Shown here: positions 52,553 to 60,899 of the stretch, in pieces
Position numbering within the stretch: the first letter of the stretch is position 1
Layout: each line of letters starts with the position of its first letter
NCBI GenBank assembly: GCA_016711345.1
Contig: JADJTD010000001.1
Coordinates: forward strand, 868,001 to 932,000
DNA: 64,000 bases
Direction: 5' to 3'
Source: Chloracidobacterium sp.
GTDB taxonomy: Bacteria; Acidobacteriota; Blastocatellia; Pyrinomonadales; Pyrinomonadaceae
The notes under the pieces: model-generated
What the model was told of the DNA's origin: nothing
Databases searched by the model: none
What the model saw: the letters and a program-made list of their open reading frames with translations, nothing else
Program-made: the position numbers and the translations under genes

Positions 52553-53191
52553 TCAGTCGCATGCACCGTCTACAAGTGTGTCCGTCACCTTTCGTTTTTC
52601 GACATTCCATTGCGAGAATTCTTCTTTTCCCGCAAGCCAGAGGTAAATGTCGATTTCCCGCAGGGAGTACTGATCAAGGCCGTAGCTACTTCTGAACAGT
52701 TTTACAATTTCTACAAATCGGACGTAATTCTTTAGATCGTTCCTGCGAAATTCCGCAAAGTTGTCGAGGCGACGAAAATACCTGAGCATCTTGTCCACGT
52801 AATTGTCATAAATCGGGAATGCTTCGGGATTGTGATGATTGCAGTATTTAGACGCGAACGAATAGAATTTTCTTGCCTTACCGCCAATTTTCATTTCGGC
52901 CAGTTCGTCAACGACGCTAATATCACCAGTAATGAGGCGATCAGGTACACCAATGTCGATAATGTGTTTCGCAACTGAATGCGTATCAAAGATATTTGTG
53001 CTGTAAAAGTCGTTAAGGGCGCTGACTTTCAACAAGACGTGCTGAATATGGTCGTTTCGCGGACAGAGCTCCCGGAATAACAAATTAAGGGATTCCTCTT
53101 GAAGCGTATATTTTTCCAACCGGTGCCATTTGTTCAAGTAACCGATTACCAATTCCGCGGTAGGCCGCGGAATTTTTCGTTGCTCTACCAT
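52553..53191 (-). CDS. Helical protein, possibly HhH/glycosylase-like, last gene of the island operon
   Basis: A 212-aa soluble protein. It has LLKVSALNDFYSTNIFDTHSV near residue 55, AELVIGYLNKWHRLEK near the start and SKYCNHHNPEAFPIYDNYVD near residue 130. The ALNxFYSTNI and YCxHHxPxxFPIYD elements are distinctive of a conserved protein that I have seen in restriction or defence contexts, and the fold may be related to the HhH base-excision glycosylases. Catalytic residues cannot be assigned. It follows the PLD gene on the same strand with a 110-nt gap and seems intact. Confidence 0.55.
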   Translation of the reverse strand: MVEQRKIPRPTAELVIGYLNKWHRLEKYTLQEESLNLLFRELCPRNDHIQHVLLKVSALNDFYSTNIFDTHSVAKHIIDIGVPDRLITGDISVVDELAEMKIGGKARKFYSFASKYCNHHNPEAFPIYDNYVDKMLRYFRRLDNFAEFRRNDLKNYVRFVEIVKLFRSSYGLDQYSLREIDIYLWLAGKEEFSQWNVEKRKVTDTLVDGACD

Positions 53192-53303
53192 AGTTATTAC
53201 CAGTCTCTAACGAACCCGACCTTTTGCCAAAACCGATATGGCGGTGGGCCAACCGGCTGTTCCTGAAACCCTATATGTGATTTAACGTTCTTGTAACTAT
53301 CCG

Positions 53304-55484
53304 TCAGAGGGAAGCGCTTGGGCGGATATTCCCCGTTACATGCATCGTTTCGGCTTCGATTTCGTTTTTATACCGTCCCCACCGCCCGTCGCCGAACACG
53401 CAGAAAAAATAATTAGGAACGGTACGGCGACCTGTGCTATCCGCGTGGATTAGTCCGTTCAAGCGTTTTTCTTCGACGCGCCGGCGTAGATCAAGCATCT
53501 GTTTGGCGATGTCGATGATCTGATCTAGCTCAGGTGCTACCCTTTCGGACACAGTCTCTCGATCAGTTTCTCTGATCAGTCGGGAGAGATATTCTCCCCA
53601 CAGACAGCGGACGAGTTCGCGGAATTTTTCGAAATAACAGTCGATCTGATTCCGTGTGGTTGTCCAGTCCTGAACGGTAACAGAATTAGTCGATTCTAGT
53701 GCGACCACTATTCGTGAGGATTGTGAATAGATAACGGATCCCATCGACAGAAAGATCTGTATGAAGTTTTCAATGCCCCCGATAGATCGATCCTTCGTGT
53801 GGCGGCTCAACTTCTTCATGTGCCTGCTGAGGAAGCTCAGGGCCGCTTCATGAAGCACCATATGGATCTGAAGATTTTTCGATCCGAGCGTTCGCATTGC
53901 GTCATCCGCAGCGGACACCGCTCCACGCACGCTCAGGAGTCGTGGCCTACTAGTCATAATCAAAGGAATATCGCAGAGGTTGAAGAAGTTAAGTAACGCA
54001 CCATCGTCTCCTGACTTAATCAGCTCGTTTAGAACTTTGACGAATTGGGTCGAGCTTGACGCCGCGTCGCGCATTAGCCGAGTCCGCCGTACCGGCTGAT
54101 TAGTTTGAAAATCACGCAGATTTAGAAGCAGAACAGGATTACTTACGAGAATTAAATCTTCGAGACGAGCCTGAAGCTGAACAATGGCGGTCTGATCGTC
54201 CACTTTACGAGACATCCACTCGGTGAGGTTTGAGGTGTAGGATTCGGGGGCGGAAGTTGTTAGGCTCAGAGTCCGCTTCGTCTCATCGGAAAAAGTTAGC
54301 AGACACGACAGCTCGAGATCGACAGGGGCGGAGCGGGTCTGAACTTCAAGAGTCTTCTCCGATCCAGAGGTCTGAATCTCTGCATTTATCACCTCAAAGT
54401 CATATCTACCCCAAACCTGTTCTAATTCTTCAAAATCGCTTTTAGCTCGAACTAGGATAGACGGGTCCTTGCATTCGATCGCAGTCTCGTCAGGATCGAA
54501 TAGTCCGTCGACCCTGGCCTCATTACGTTTCAGACCGAGTAATGCCACCAGGACTTCCGCATTACCTGACCTAACAGGACGTAACAACGCTGGTGTGGAA
54601 AAATTGGCGCTTCCGTAATATAGGTCAATCGAATCGTCCCGTTCGATCGCGAGTGCTTTGCCGTGAAGTTTTTGTGGATAGTCATCACTTGAGTAATTGC
54701 AAAAGTACACATGAGCAATTCCCTCCCGAACCAGGCGGTGGTCAAACCAGGTGGGTGTGAGGTTAGTGACACCGTTCTGTGTAAAGATGTCGATCGTATC
54801 GGGTTGCAAGTCCGTATAGACGCGATCTAGCAGGTTCGGCACGGAGTCAAAGTATCGCGAAAGCACCGCGATCCGCCGGATGTCATCACCCGAGTTTTTC
54901 ACGATTTGCTCCCAAAGCGGGACGGACAAATTTGACAGCAGCTGCGGCCGTTCGGCATTGTCTATTGTGTCCCGACCTATCCAGGCGACCGATCTATTTA
55001 TTTCCTCAAGATTTGAGATAAAATTAGCTTCTCCGGTCATTGACGCGATGTCCCAGAGATACTCGTAGGCTTGTCGAAAGAGAGGAGATGGTTCCTCATC
55101 GTCTTCACTGCGGTACTCGACGCTTACCGCAAGTTCCGCGTTCTCCGTCATCCCTTGACGCGTGAAGTTGCAGCTACCAATGTAAAGCGAGCCTCCACGC
55201 GGGCTAAGGAAGAGTCCTAGCTTAGTGTGAAATACTCCGGTTGCAGCCACCGGCAATACCAGATACCGAATGTTTGCTTTTTTGAAGCGACCGAACCGCG
55301 GGTCGGATAATATCTGCTCGTACACGTTCCGATCAACTATGACAGTGATGTTTGGCGTATTTGCAAGAGCCTTGCGTTCAAGACAGTAGTCTTCAAGAAA
55401 CGTTGGGTCCAGCGTAAATGTGCAGATAACGGCGTGATCATACTGCCGTCGATCCAAAAGACTGATTAGGTTCAGTTTATCCAT
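53304..55484 (-). CDS. PLD-family (two HKD-type motifs) nuclease-like protein
   Basis: A 726-aa protein with two phospholipase D superfamily half-sites. The first is FHTKLGLFLS with YIGSCNFTRQGMTENAELAV (about residues 82-118); the second is KLHGKALAIERDD with LYYGSANFSTPALLR (about 275-305). Each has the H-x-K and the GSxN elements, so an active dimer-like site is plausible. The C-terminal 350 residues are helical and unrecognised. PLD proteins in defence loci are usually endonucleases. The start overlaps the end of the 554-aa gene by 8 nt, so the two are likely translated together. It is much longer than DrmC of DISARM (about 240 aa). Confidence 0.82.
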   Translation of the reverse strand: MDKLNLISLLDRRQYDHAVICTFTLDPTFLEDYCLERKALANTPNITVIVDRNVYEQILSDPRFGRFKKANIRYLVLPVAATGVFHTKLGLFLSPRGGSLYIGSCNFTRQGMTENAELAVSVEYRSEDDEEPSPLFRQAYEYLWDIASMTGEANFISNLEEINRSVAWIGRDTIDNAERPQLLSNLSVPLWEQIVKNSGDDIRRIAVLSRYFDSVPNLLDRVYTDLQPDTIDIFTQNGVTNLTPTWFDHRLVREGIAHVYFCNYSSDDYPQKLHGKALAIERDDSIDLYYGSANFSTPALLRPVRSGNAEVLVALLGLKRNEARVDGLFDPDETAIECKDPSILVRAKSDFEELEQVWGRYDFEVINAEIQTSGSEKTLEVQTRSAPVDLELSCLLTFSDETKRTLSLTTSAPESYTSNLTEWMSRKVDDQTAIVQLQARLEDLILVSNPVLLLNLRDFQTNQPVRRTRLMRDAASSSTQFVKVLNELIKSGDDGALLNFFNLCDIPLIMTSRPRLLSVRGAVSAADDAMRTLGSKNLQIHMVLHEAALSFLSRHMKKLSRHTKDRSIGGIENFIQIFLSMGSVIYSQSSRIVVALESTNSVTVQDWTTTRNQIDCYFEKFRELVRCLWGEYLSRLIRETDRETVSERVAPELDQIIDIAKQMLDLRRRVEEKRLNGLIHADSTGRRTVPNYFFCVFGDGRWGRYKNEIEAETMHVTGNIRPSASL

Positions 55485-57141
55485 CCGAAGTTATGAGCTG
55501 CCGAAGCAAGTCACGGCCCTCCTTCGTAATCTCTACCCTCTTATCAGAAGACGTCTCTATAAGACCGAGATCTGAAAGGATGCGTATACTGTTCAAAAAT
55601 CTCGACGCCCGCCACTGTGGGTCATAATCTTGGTCTTTGATGATGCGATTGTCCGCTCTATGCAACCAGCAGCTATCTAACCGTCTCTTTTCGTACATCA
55701 CACGATCATGCTGATCCAAGATGAATCTCTCTATGAATCGCGGAAGAACATTACTCCAGAGAGCGTCCGGAGAAAACCATGAATCAAGTTCAGGAAGCAC
55801 GGCTCCGGCCCACAGGTTGGCACCGGCGTGATTCGATATGTAAGACATCGAGGGAGAACCCAGCACGCCTCGCCATTTGGCATACAGAACGCCGAGCAAC
55901 ATGACCGAAAGAGCTGTACGTCGACCGGGAATCCGCGTCGCGAGGCTAAGCAGCGCTGGTTCTGCATAGTCATGGTTTGGTTCGATTTGCTTCTGGAATT
56001 TGGCCGACTCCCGTTCACGCGGAATTTGCTCAAGGCCAAGTGCCCGCAAAAACGCCAGTGGAGTTTCGCACCGCTGTCCCATCACCTCACGAAATGTCTC
56101 TTGAAACTCGTCATCCGTAATTTCTTCAATGACAGAGGTAAGATCGCGACCTAGAAATTCGTCTCCCACAGTGATCAACACCGCCTGAAGTAGTCCTTCG
56201 ATCGACTGGACGACAAACTCATGCAAACAGAACTGCTTCCACATTTCATAGCAGAATTCGTGGGTAGCGGGCGGCGTGTATGGGATCAACTCATACTCGT
56301 CTGTCCATAGACTGTCGTAGTAGATCGCGTACAGAAGATACACATCTAACTTATCCTGGCTGCTGGTATCAGGCGGCGAACCAAGGTCACTATACTTCGC
56401 TACCAGGTCTAGCAAGATCGTGAGTGTTTGCCGCCGAAGGAGTGACTTCTGGTCGCTCCCTCCGTCAGATTGAGAGAAGAATATATCGAGCAAGAGATTC
56501 CGTTCAGTAGAAGCGGCATCGCTGCTCAAAGCCTGCAAGGAATAGCGCTCCGACAGCGACTCGACCTCGGCTTTCGAAAGGCTTGTTCGGGTGTAGAGTC
56601 GGTTCTTGATATAAGCAGACTCAGCAATAGACTCGTGGAAAGCCGTGGCGAGCTGGTCCCCAAGACCGTCCGACACCAGATCAATGCCATGATCGTCACG
56701 GCGCGACAATCCGAGGTTATAGATTGATCCAGAATAATACTGTCCGTATCCGCCGGTGTTGTTGGACGGTAACACTTTGAAGTCACAATTGAATTCCCCT
56801 GTCAGGCTGCCGCGGTCAAGTTGTACCCGCACCACGTCTCTGCCGACCGGAGTCATCTGAGGTTCCGAATTAGCAGTTGCCAGGGCCAGAGCAGCCTCTC
56901 TTCGCCGAAGGCCGTCTACAAAGTACTCGTACCGCTGAGGCTTATCCTCTTTTTCGATGTGCCATAGTGCCCAAGTATAGAAGGAGTAATACCTTGCACG
57001 ATCGGTGGTGGTGATAATTCCCGTTAGAAGCGCATCCGTTAGCAAGAACGCAACGCGAGATAGGCCAAGCGGATCCCTGCCGCCGCCTTCGGTCACGACC
57101 TTCTGTGTCCATTTAGGTAGGTACGTTAAGAGACCATCCAT
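55477..57141 (-). CDS. 554-aa protein of unknown function, conserved partner of the PLD protein
   Basis: A soluble protein with a striking N-terminus: LPKWTQKVVTEGGGRDPLGLSRVAF, then TTTDRARYYSFYTWALWHIE (about 43-62). The middle has TGGYGQYYSGSIYNLGLS, and the C-terminus resembles a winged helix (ILSDLGLIETSSDKRVEITKEG). The GGGRDPLGLSR and TTTDRARYYSFY blocks look like conserved family features, but I cannot name the family. It starts 12 nt after the helicase gene stop and overlaps the PLD gene by 8 nt, so it belongs to the operon. Likely a structural or sensing subunit, on context only. Confidence 0.6.
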   Translation of the reverse strand: MDGLLTYLPKWTQKVVTEGGGRDPLGLSRVAFLLTDALLTGIITTTDRARYYSFYTWALWHIEKEDKPQRYEYFVDGLRRREAALALATANSEPQMTPVGRDVVRVQLDRGSLTGEFNCDFKVLPSNNTGGYGQYYSGSIYNLGLSRRDDHGIDLVSDGLGDQLATAFHESIAESAYIKNRLYTRTSLSKAEVESLSERYSLQALSSDAASTERNLLLDIFFSQSDGGSDQKSLLRRQTLTILLDLVAKYSDLGSPPDTSSQDKLDVYLLYAIYYDSLWTDEYELIPYTPPATHEFCYEMWKQFCLHEFVVQSIEGLLQAVLITVGDEFLGRDLTSVIEEITDDEFQETFREVMGQRCETPLAFLRALGLEQIPRERESAKFQKQIEPNHDYAEPALLSLATRIPGRRTALSVMLLGVLYAKWRGVLGSPSMSYISNHAGANLWAGAVLPELDSWFSPDALWSNVLPRFIERFILDQHDRVMYEKRRLDSCWLHRADNRIIKDQDYDPQWRASRFLNSIRILSDLGLIETSSDKRVEITKEGRDLLRQLITSDG

Positions 57142-57153
57142 TGTGCTTTGCGC

Positions 57154-58578
57154 CTATTGGATCCCGAAGATAGCCAGACTGTCCTTAGCTCTTGTAAATG
57201 GGATCCGGAGCCGCCTCCGTTTGATGTAAGTCGCCGTGCCGGATCCCTCGAATCCGTTTTGAATTTCGTCAAAGATGTCCCGCTTAATAAAAATGAAAAC
57301 ATGCTGAAACTCCAGGCCTTTAGATTGCTCGATACGTTCAAGCGGGGCCTCACGAATATAGTTGAGGCGTTCGAGTTTTCGAAGGGCGAGTCGAGCTTCT
57401 GCGGACAGTTCGCAATTGTCGAGTAGTATCAAAAGGCCGGGCGTGTGAGTCCACATCAGGCTCTTTGATTCTAAGATTCGCGCGACTTCGAGCTCTACAT
57501 GTTCGGTAGTAGCTTCGTCATATATTTCCACGTAGCCATGGGGATTAACGAACTCAAGTTCATTAGCCACCTTCGTTACTTCCTTATGCTCTTCCCTGAA
57601 AGCCTTTTTCTTAGCGTCCGCAAGGTACGGCGAAGAGTCCGCAACCTGATCCATCAGGTCTTTTGCTCGCTCGCCGACGGCGGCCTTCTGCCGGTAGCAC
57701 TGGTTCATTTTGTGAACCGTCACGCCGTAATCGTAACGGAGTTTATTGAACGCCTTATCCGGCAATGGCTTGTCTAACTGAAGAGGGTCGAACGCTACGA
57801 CAACCGATCCGGCATTGTCCTCCTTCCATCTTGATAGCGACCCTTTCAAGGTATCGAAACTTGGATCGTCAACAAGGAGAATGTCGAGCCGGGCAGAATG
57901 GGCGGCATTCACGCGGAATTGTTGAATTGGTTCACCGGTTGAGTTTTCGATGTACTCAGCCAGAGCATCCGAAATTCGAATCCCGACGCTGTAATCCAGG
58001 TCGACGAACAGTTTAAGTAGTTGAAGCAATATGCAGGTCTTTCCGGTGCCGGGACCACCGACTATCCAGGTCGCCCGCTCGCCTTCGTTAAAGATCGACT
58101 CGCTGATCTCGTCGAAGAACTCCTTTTGGTGCGCATCGAGGAAATATATCCAGTCGGGATGCGTTTCTTCGTTGTACGTTATTTCGACATTCCGGTCAGG
58201 GTGACGCTGGAAGGTCTTAGTTCTCTTACCGAAATAGAATCGTGAGGGTGGATCGCCCAACGTTAGTTGGTCTAACATATACGTGAGGTCGCTGTAACGC
58301 CGAACTACATCGTGGCCGCCAACATCGAGAAGCGACAGCCGCTCGTTCGAATATTGAGCAACGAGGCGGCACCCACCGCTTATGTCTACTTCCACAAGCC
58401 GGTTTTGGCATTGCTCAAGCTTACCGTAGCGGTGTAGAACCTTTCGAGGGTCGGAACGATGCAGAGCCAGAAGATCGGCAATCGCTCCTTCAGCGAGCCG
58501 TTGTAAAGGCAAGCTCGCTGAATAGTAGTTGTCGTCGAACCTTCGTGAGGATTGTATTGTCAGCTTCCGGATACCCAT
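57154..58578 (-). CDS. RelE-like domain fused to an SF1 helicase/NTPase
   Basis: A 474-aa protein. Residues 45-105 (KLEQCQNRLVEVDISGGCRL, LLDVGGHDVVRRYS) have the strand-rich pattern and the lDvGxHDxvYR ending of RelE/ParE toxins. Residues 150-474 form an SF1 helicase: IVGGPGTGKTCILLQLLKLF (Walker A, about 171), ILLVDDPSFD, VVVAFDPLQLDKPLPD, MNQCYRQKAAVG, IEQSKGLEFQHVFIF and RIPFTRAKDSLAIFG. The combination of a toxin-fold N-terminus with a helicase core is known in some DUF2075/UvrD-like proteins. It could sense or act on RNA. It begins 40 nt after the metallopeptidase gene and heads a tightly packed set of four. Confidence 0.8.
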   Translation of the reverse strand: MGIRKLTIQSSRRFDDNYYSASLPLQRLAEGAIADLLALHRSDPRKVLHRYGKLEQCQNRLVEVDISGGCRLVAQYSNERLSLLDVGGHDVVRRYSDLTYMLDQLTLGDPPSRFYFGKRTKTFQRHPDRNVEITYNEETHPDWIYFLDAHQKEFFDEISESIFNEGERATWIVGGPGTGKTCILLQLLKLFVDLDYSVGIRISDALAEYIENSTGEPIQQFRVNAAHSARLDILLVDDPSFDTLKGSLSRWKEDNAGSVVVAFDPLQLDKPLPDKAFNKLRYDYGVTVHKMNQCYRQKAAVGERAKDLMDQVADSSPYLADAKKKAFREEHKEVTKVANELEFVNPHGYVEIYDEATTEHVELEVARILESKSLMWTHTPGLLILLDNCELSAEARLALRKLERLNYIREAPLERIEQSKGLEFQHVFIFIKRDIFDEIQNGFEGSGTATYIKRRRLRIPFTRAKDSLAIFGIQ

Positions 58579-58617
58579 GGAGATTGAATGTTTCTCTCAA
58601 AATTTGGAGCGTTTCTA

Positions 58618-59547
58618 CTAAACACGGATTGCCTTTTGCTCCGTCACGAGTGTGTCTTCAAACGTCACCAGCGTGACGTATTCGGTTGCGTTCCGAACAT
58701 GAACAAGTGCGCTACGAAGGACTTCCAGCGAATACTTCTCGGTCCACGGCTCGTGGACCCGATACGGCCCCGCCTGATTACTGATTTTCGATCGGTATGA
58801 AGGCATGAATTGGGCAGAATGGTGTTCATCGAGGTATTTCGCGATCGCCCAAGTGTAGTACTGAGCAATTCCTTCCTTTACGTTAATGTCCGACTCTGCA
58901 AACCCCTTAGACCAAAACGTGCCCGAAGCATCACATCCTAAATGACTATACGCATGGGCCAGTTCGTGGGTCATTACGAGAACTGTCAGGTCTTCGACGG
59001 AGATCTTCATTATCCCCGCGGCGAGACCGATCACTTTCCAGAACAAGAAGATCTCAGGCTTGGAAACTGCGCGGTGAAGAGTCGGCACGTATGTGTAAAC
59101 GCCCATCACGTCGTCGCGGACAGCCATTAGTTTTTCCTTCACAGTCGCCTGAGTGGCGATCCGGCGAAGCTCGGAGCAGGTCGAATCAATACCTTCGACC
59201 ATGTCGCCCAGCTTCTGATCCAACGCTCCACCGATCCTGTAGACGTTGAGGTCTCCACGTAACCCGGCAAATGCCCTTCCTTTGTACTCCAGGGCTTCAA
59301 TATCAAAAAGGTATTTGCTCACGATCTCAGCAAGAAATTCTTCTTCCGTGAAAGGTGTAGATAGAAGCGTGGACAACGAGTCCGGGTAACCGGCATCAAT
59401 CTTGATCGGCACGTCGGCGACCAGTTGAAATCGCGTTAACTTCCTCATGGCCGCCTGCAAGCGATCCCTCCAACGATTTTTTGACGACTCTACCTCGTCA
59501 GCAACCGCGTCGGGAACTTGTTCGAAGAGTTCACGAAATGTAGGCAT
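58618..59547 (-). CDS. HEXXH zinc metallopeptidase-like protein
   Basis: A 309-aa soluble protein. The active-site region is VLVMTHELAHAYSHLGCD (HExxH near residue 200), and the third ligand may be the Glu of GFAESDINVKEGIAQYYTW, about 25-30 residues later. The N-terminal half is helical (SSKNRWRDRLQAAMRKLTRF). There is no signal peptide, so it is cytoplasmic. It is the first gene of the island operon, divergent from the SNF2-type gene, with a 440-bp region between. Regulatory proteases of this kind accompany nucleases in some defence systems, but the substrate is not apparent. Confidence 0.78.
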   Translation of the reverse strand: MPTFRELFEQVPDAVADEVESSKNRWRDRLQAAMRKLTRFQLVADVPIKIDAGYPDSLSTLLSTPFTEEEFLAEIVSKYLFDIEALEYKGRAFAGLRGDLNVYRIGGALDQKLGDMVEGIDSTCSELRRIATQATVKEKLMAVRDDVMGVYTYVPTLHRAVSKPEIFLFWKVIGLAAGIMKISVEDLTVLVMTHELAHAYSHLGCDASGTFWSKGFAESDINVKEGIAQYYTWAIAKYLDEHHSAQFMPSYRSKISNQAGPYRVHEPWTEKYSLEVLRSALVHVRNATEYVTLVTFEDTLVTEQKAIRV

Positions 59548-59987
59548 GTAGTTTCACGTTCTTATCCCTAATGAAATTTGTTCAACAATGTACCGTTGAT
59601 CGACTGTCCACGAACGGGATTTCTTCACGATAATATGTCTGGTAATTGAACATAAGCTCAAATCGAATTATCGTTCAACAAGTCTCACCGCCATCTATCG
59701 AAGTCTTTCGAAGATACAATCGCATCTCCAAATAAAGCTTGTGATCAGTTTCCATTGTAACCTGTCGGATTTCAAAGTATCATTCACCCAACGGTTGATC
59801 CTGAAAAAAATCACGTTTATCAAGAGGTTGTCTACCCTTGCGACTAACGTTCTGATTAATGGCAGCCCTGTTTTTGTTTGTTAGTTTAGTTCGAAATGTC
59901 CGAATGGTTTTCTTGGCTTTGAGCTTTTATTCTGCAAAGAAAGTAGCAACGGATAATTGATCTTGTGGGATGCCGGTTTAGAGAATT
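59548..59987. other. Divergent intergenic region
   Basis: About 440 bp between the metallopeptidase and SNF2-type gene starts. It is AT-richer than the flanking genes. Promoters for both directions should lie here, but I find only partial matches (for example TTGAGC and TATTAT at an unusual distance on the minus strand). No gene or RNA recognised. Confidence 0.45.
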
Positions 59988-60899
59988 ATGCAGACAGACC
60001 AAACGACAATTCCGGTTCCGCGTCTGGGTTTGATGGCCACTGTCAGAAATAGGCGTGGAATAATTTCTGCTGTCACGCCGATAAACGATCTCAACGGTGA
60101 ATCGGTCCATTTGGTGCAGATTGACTACACGGATACTGATTCGCCGGTAACGGATTCGTTAATTTGGGAACGCGAGATACAACCAAATTTGCTCGAAGCT
60201 AGAGCTTTACCTGATCTTACTCTGTCCTCGCCTATGGGACCGGCGGACTTTGAAGCCATTCAGCGCTCGGTCAGATGGTCGGCACTCACACCCTTTGATC
60301 GGTTTAGCGATTTGAATGATTTGGTCACTGCCCCCTATTTTGGGGCAGTCCAGACGGATGACTATCAGCTATTACCGGTTCTGACGGCACTTAGAATGCC
60401 CAGAATCGGCATCATGATCGCTGATGACGTCGGGCTTGGAAAGACTATTGAGGCGGGCTTCATTATCACTGAGCTTCTACGTCGTCGCAGAATAAACCGT
60501 GTAATGATACTTTGCGGAGCTTCGCTTCGACTTCAGTGGCAGGACGAAATGCACTCGAAATTCTCCTCTACCTTCGAGGTGATCGATAAGGCCGCCACAC
60601 ATGAGTTACAAAGAAACCTCGGTGTAGATGCGAACCCATGGCGAACATTTCCAAGGGTAATTAGCTCATATCATTACCTAAAGCAGCCCGATATCCTTGA
60701 GCAGTTTCTCGCAACCTGCAGACAGGCAAATTCTACAGTTTCCGCCAATTTGCCTTGGGATTTACTAATAGTAGACGAAGCTCATAATCTTGCCCCTTCA
60801 AATTTCGGAGCTGATAGCGATCGAAAAACGAGCTCGCATACGAATTGGTCGACTCGCTCAAATCACCACGCAATCTCGTTGATCTTTTGGCTGAACTAG
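59988..60899 (+). pseudogene. drmD: Truncated DrmD-like SNF2 helicase (DISARM class 1)
   Basis: The frame encodes 303 residues, of which about 278 are DrmD-like. It begins MQTDQTTIPVPRLGLMATVR, then LLPVLTALRMPRIGIMIADD, VGLGKTIEAGFIITELLRRR (Walker A, GLGKT), LRLQWQDEMHSKFSS, FPRVISSYHYLKQPDILEQF and LLIVDEAHNLAPS (DEAH, Walker B). Just after the DEAH motif (NFGADSD) the sequence loses sense and stops at 60899. A full SNF2-type DrmD has roughly 1000 residues, including the second RecA domain, all missing. The break coincides with the abrupt start of DrmA-like sequence in another frame at about 60820, so a deletion or misassembly joined the two. The gene name refers to the resemblance only. 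Confidence 0.7.

Noticed and set aside
53304..55484. DrmC of DISARM
   Set aside because: The protein is three times too long, in a different operon and on the opposite strand to the DrmD/DrmA-like genes.
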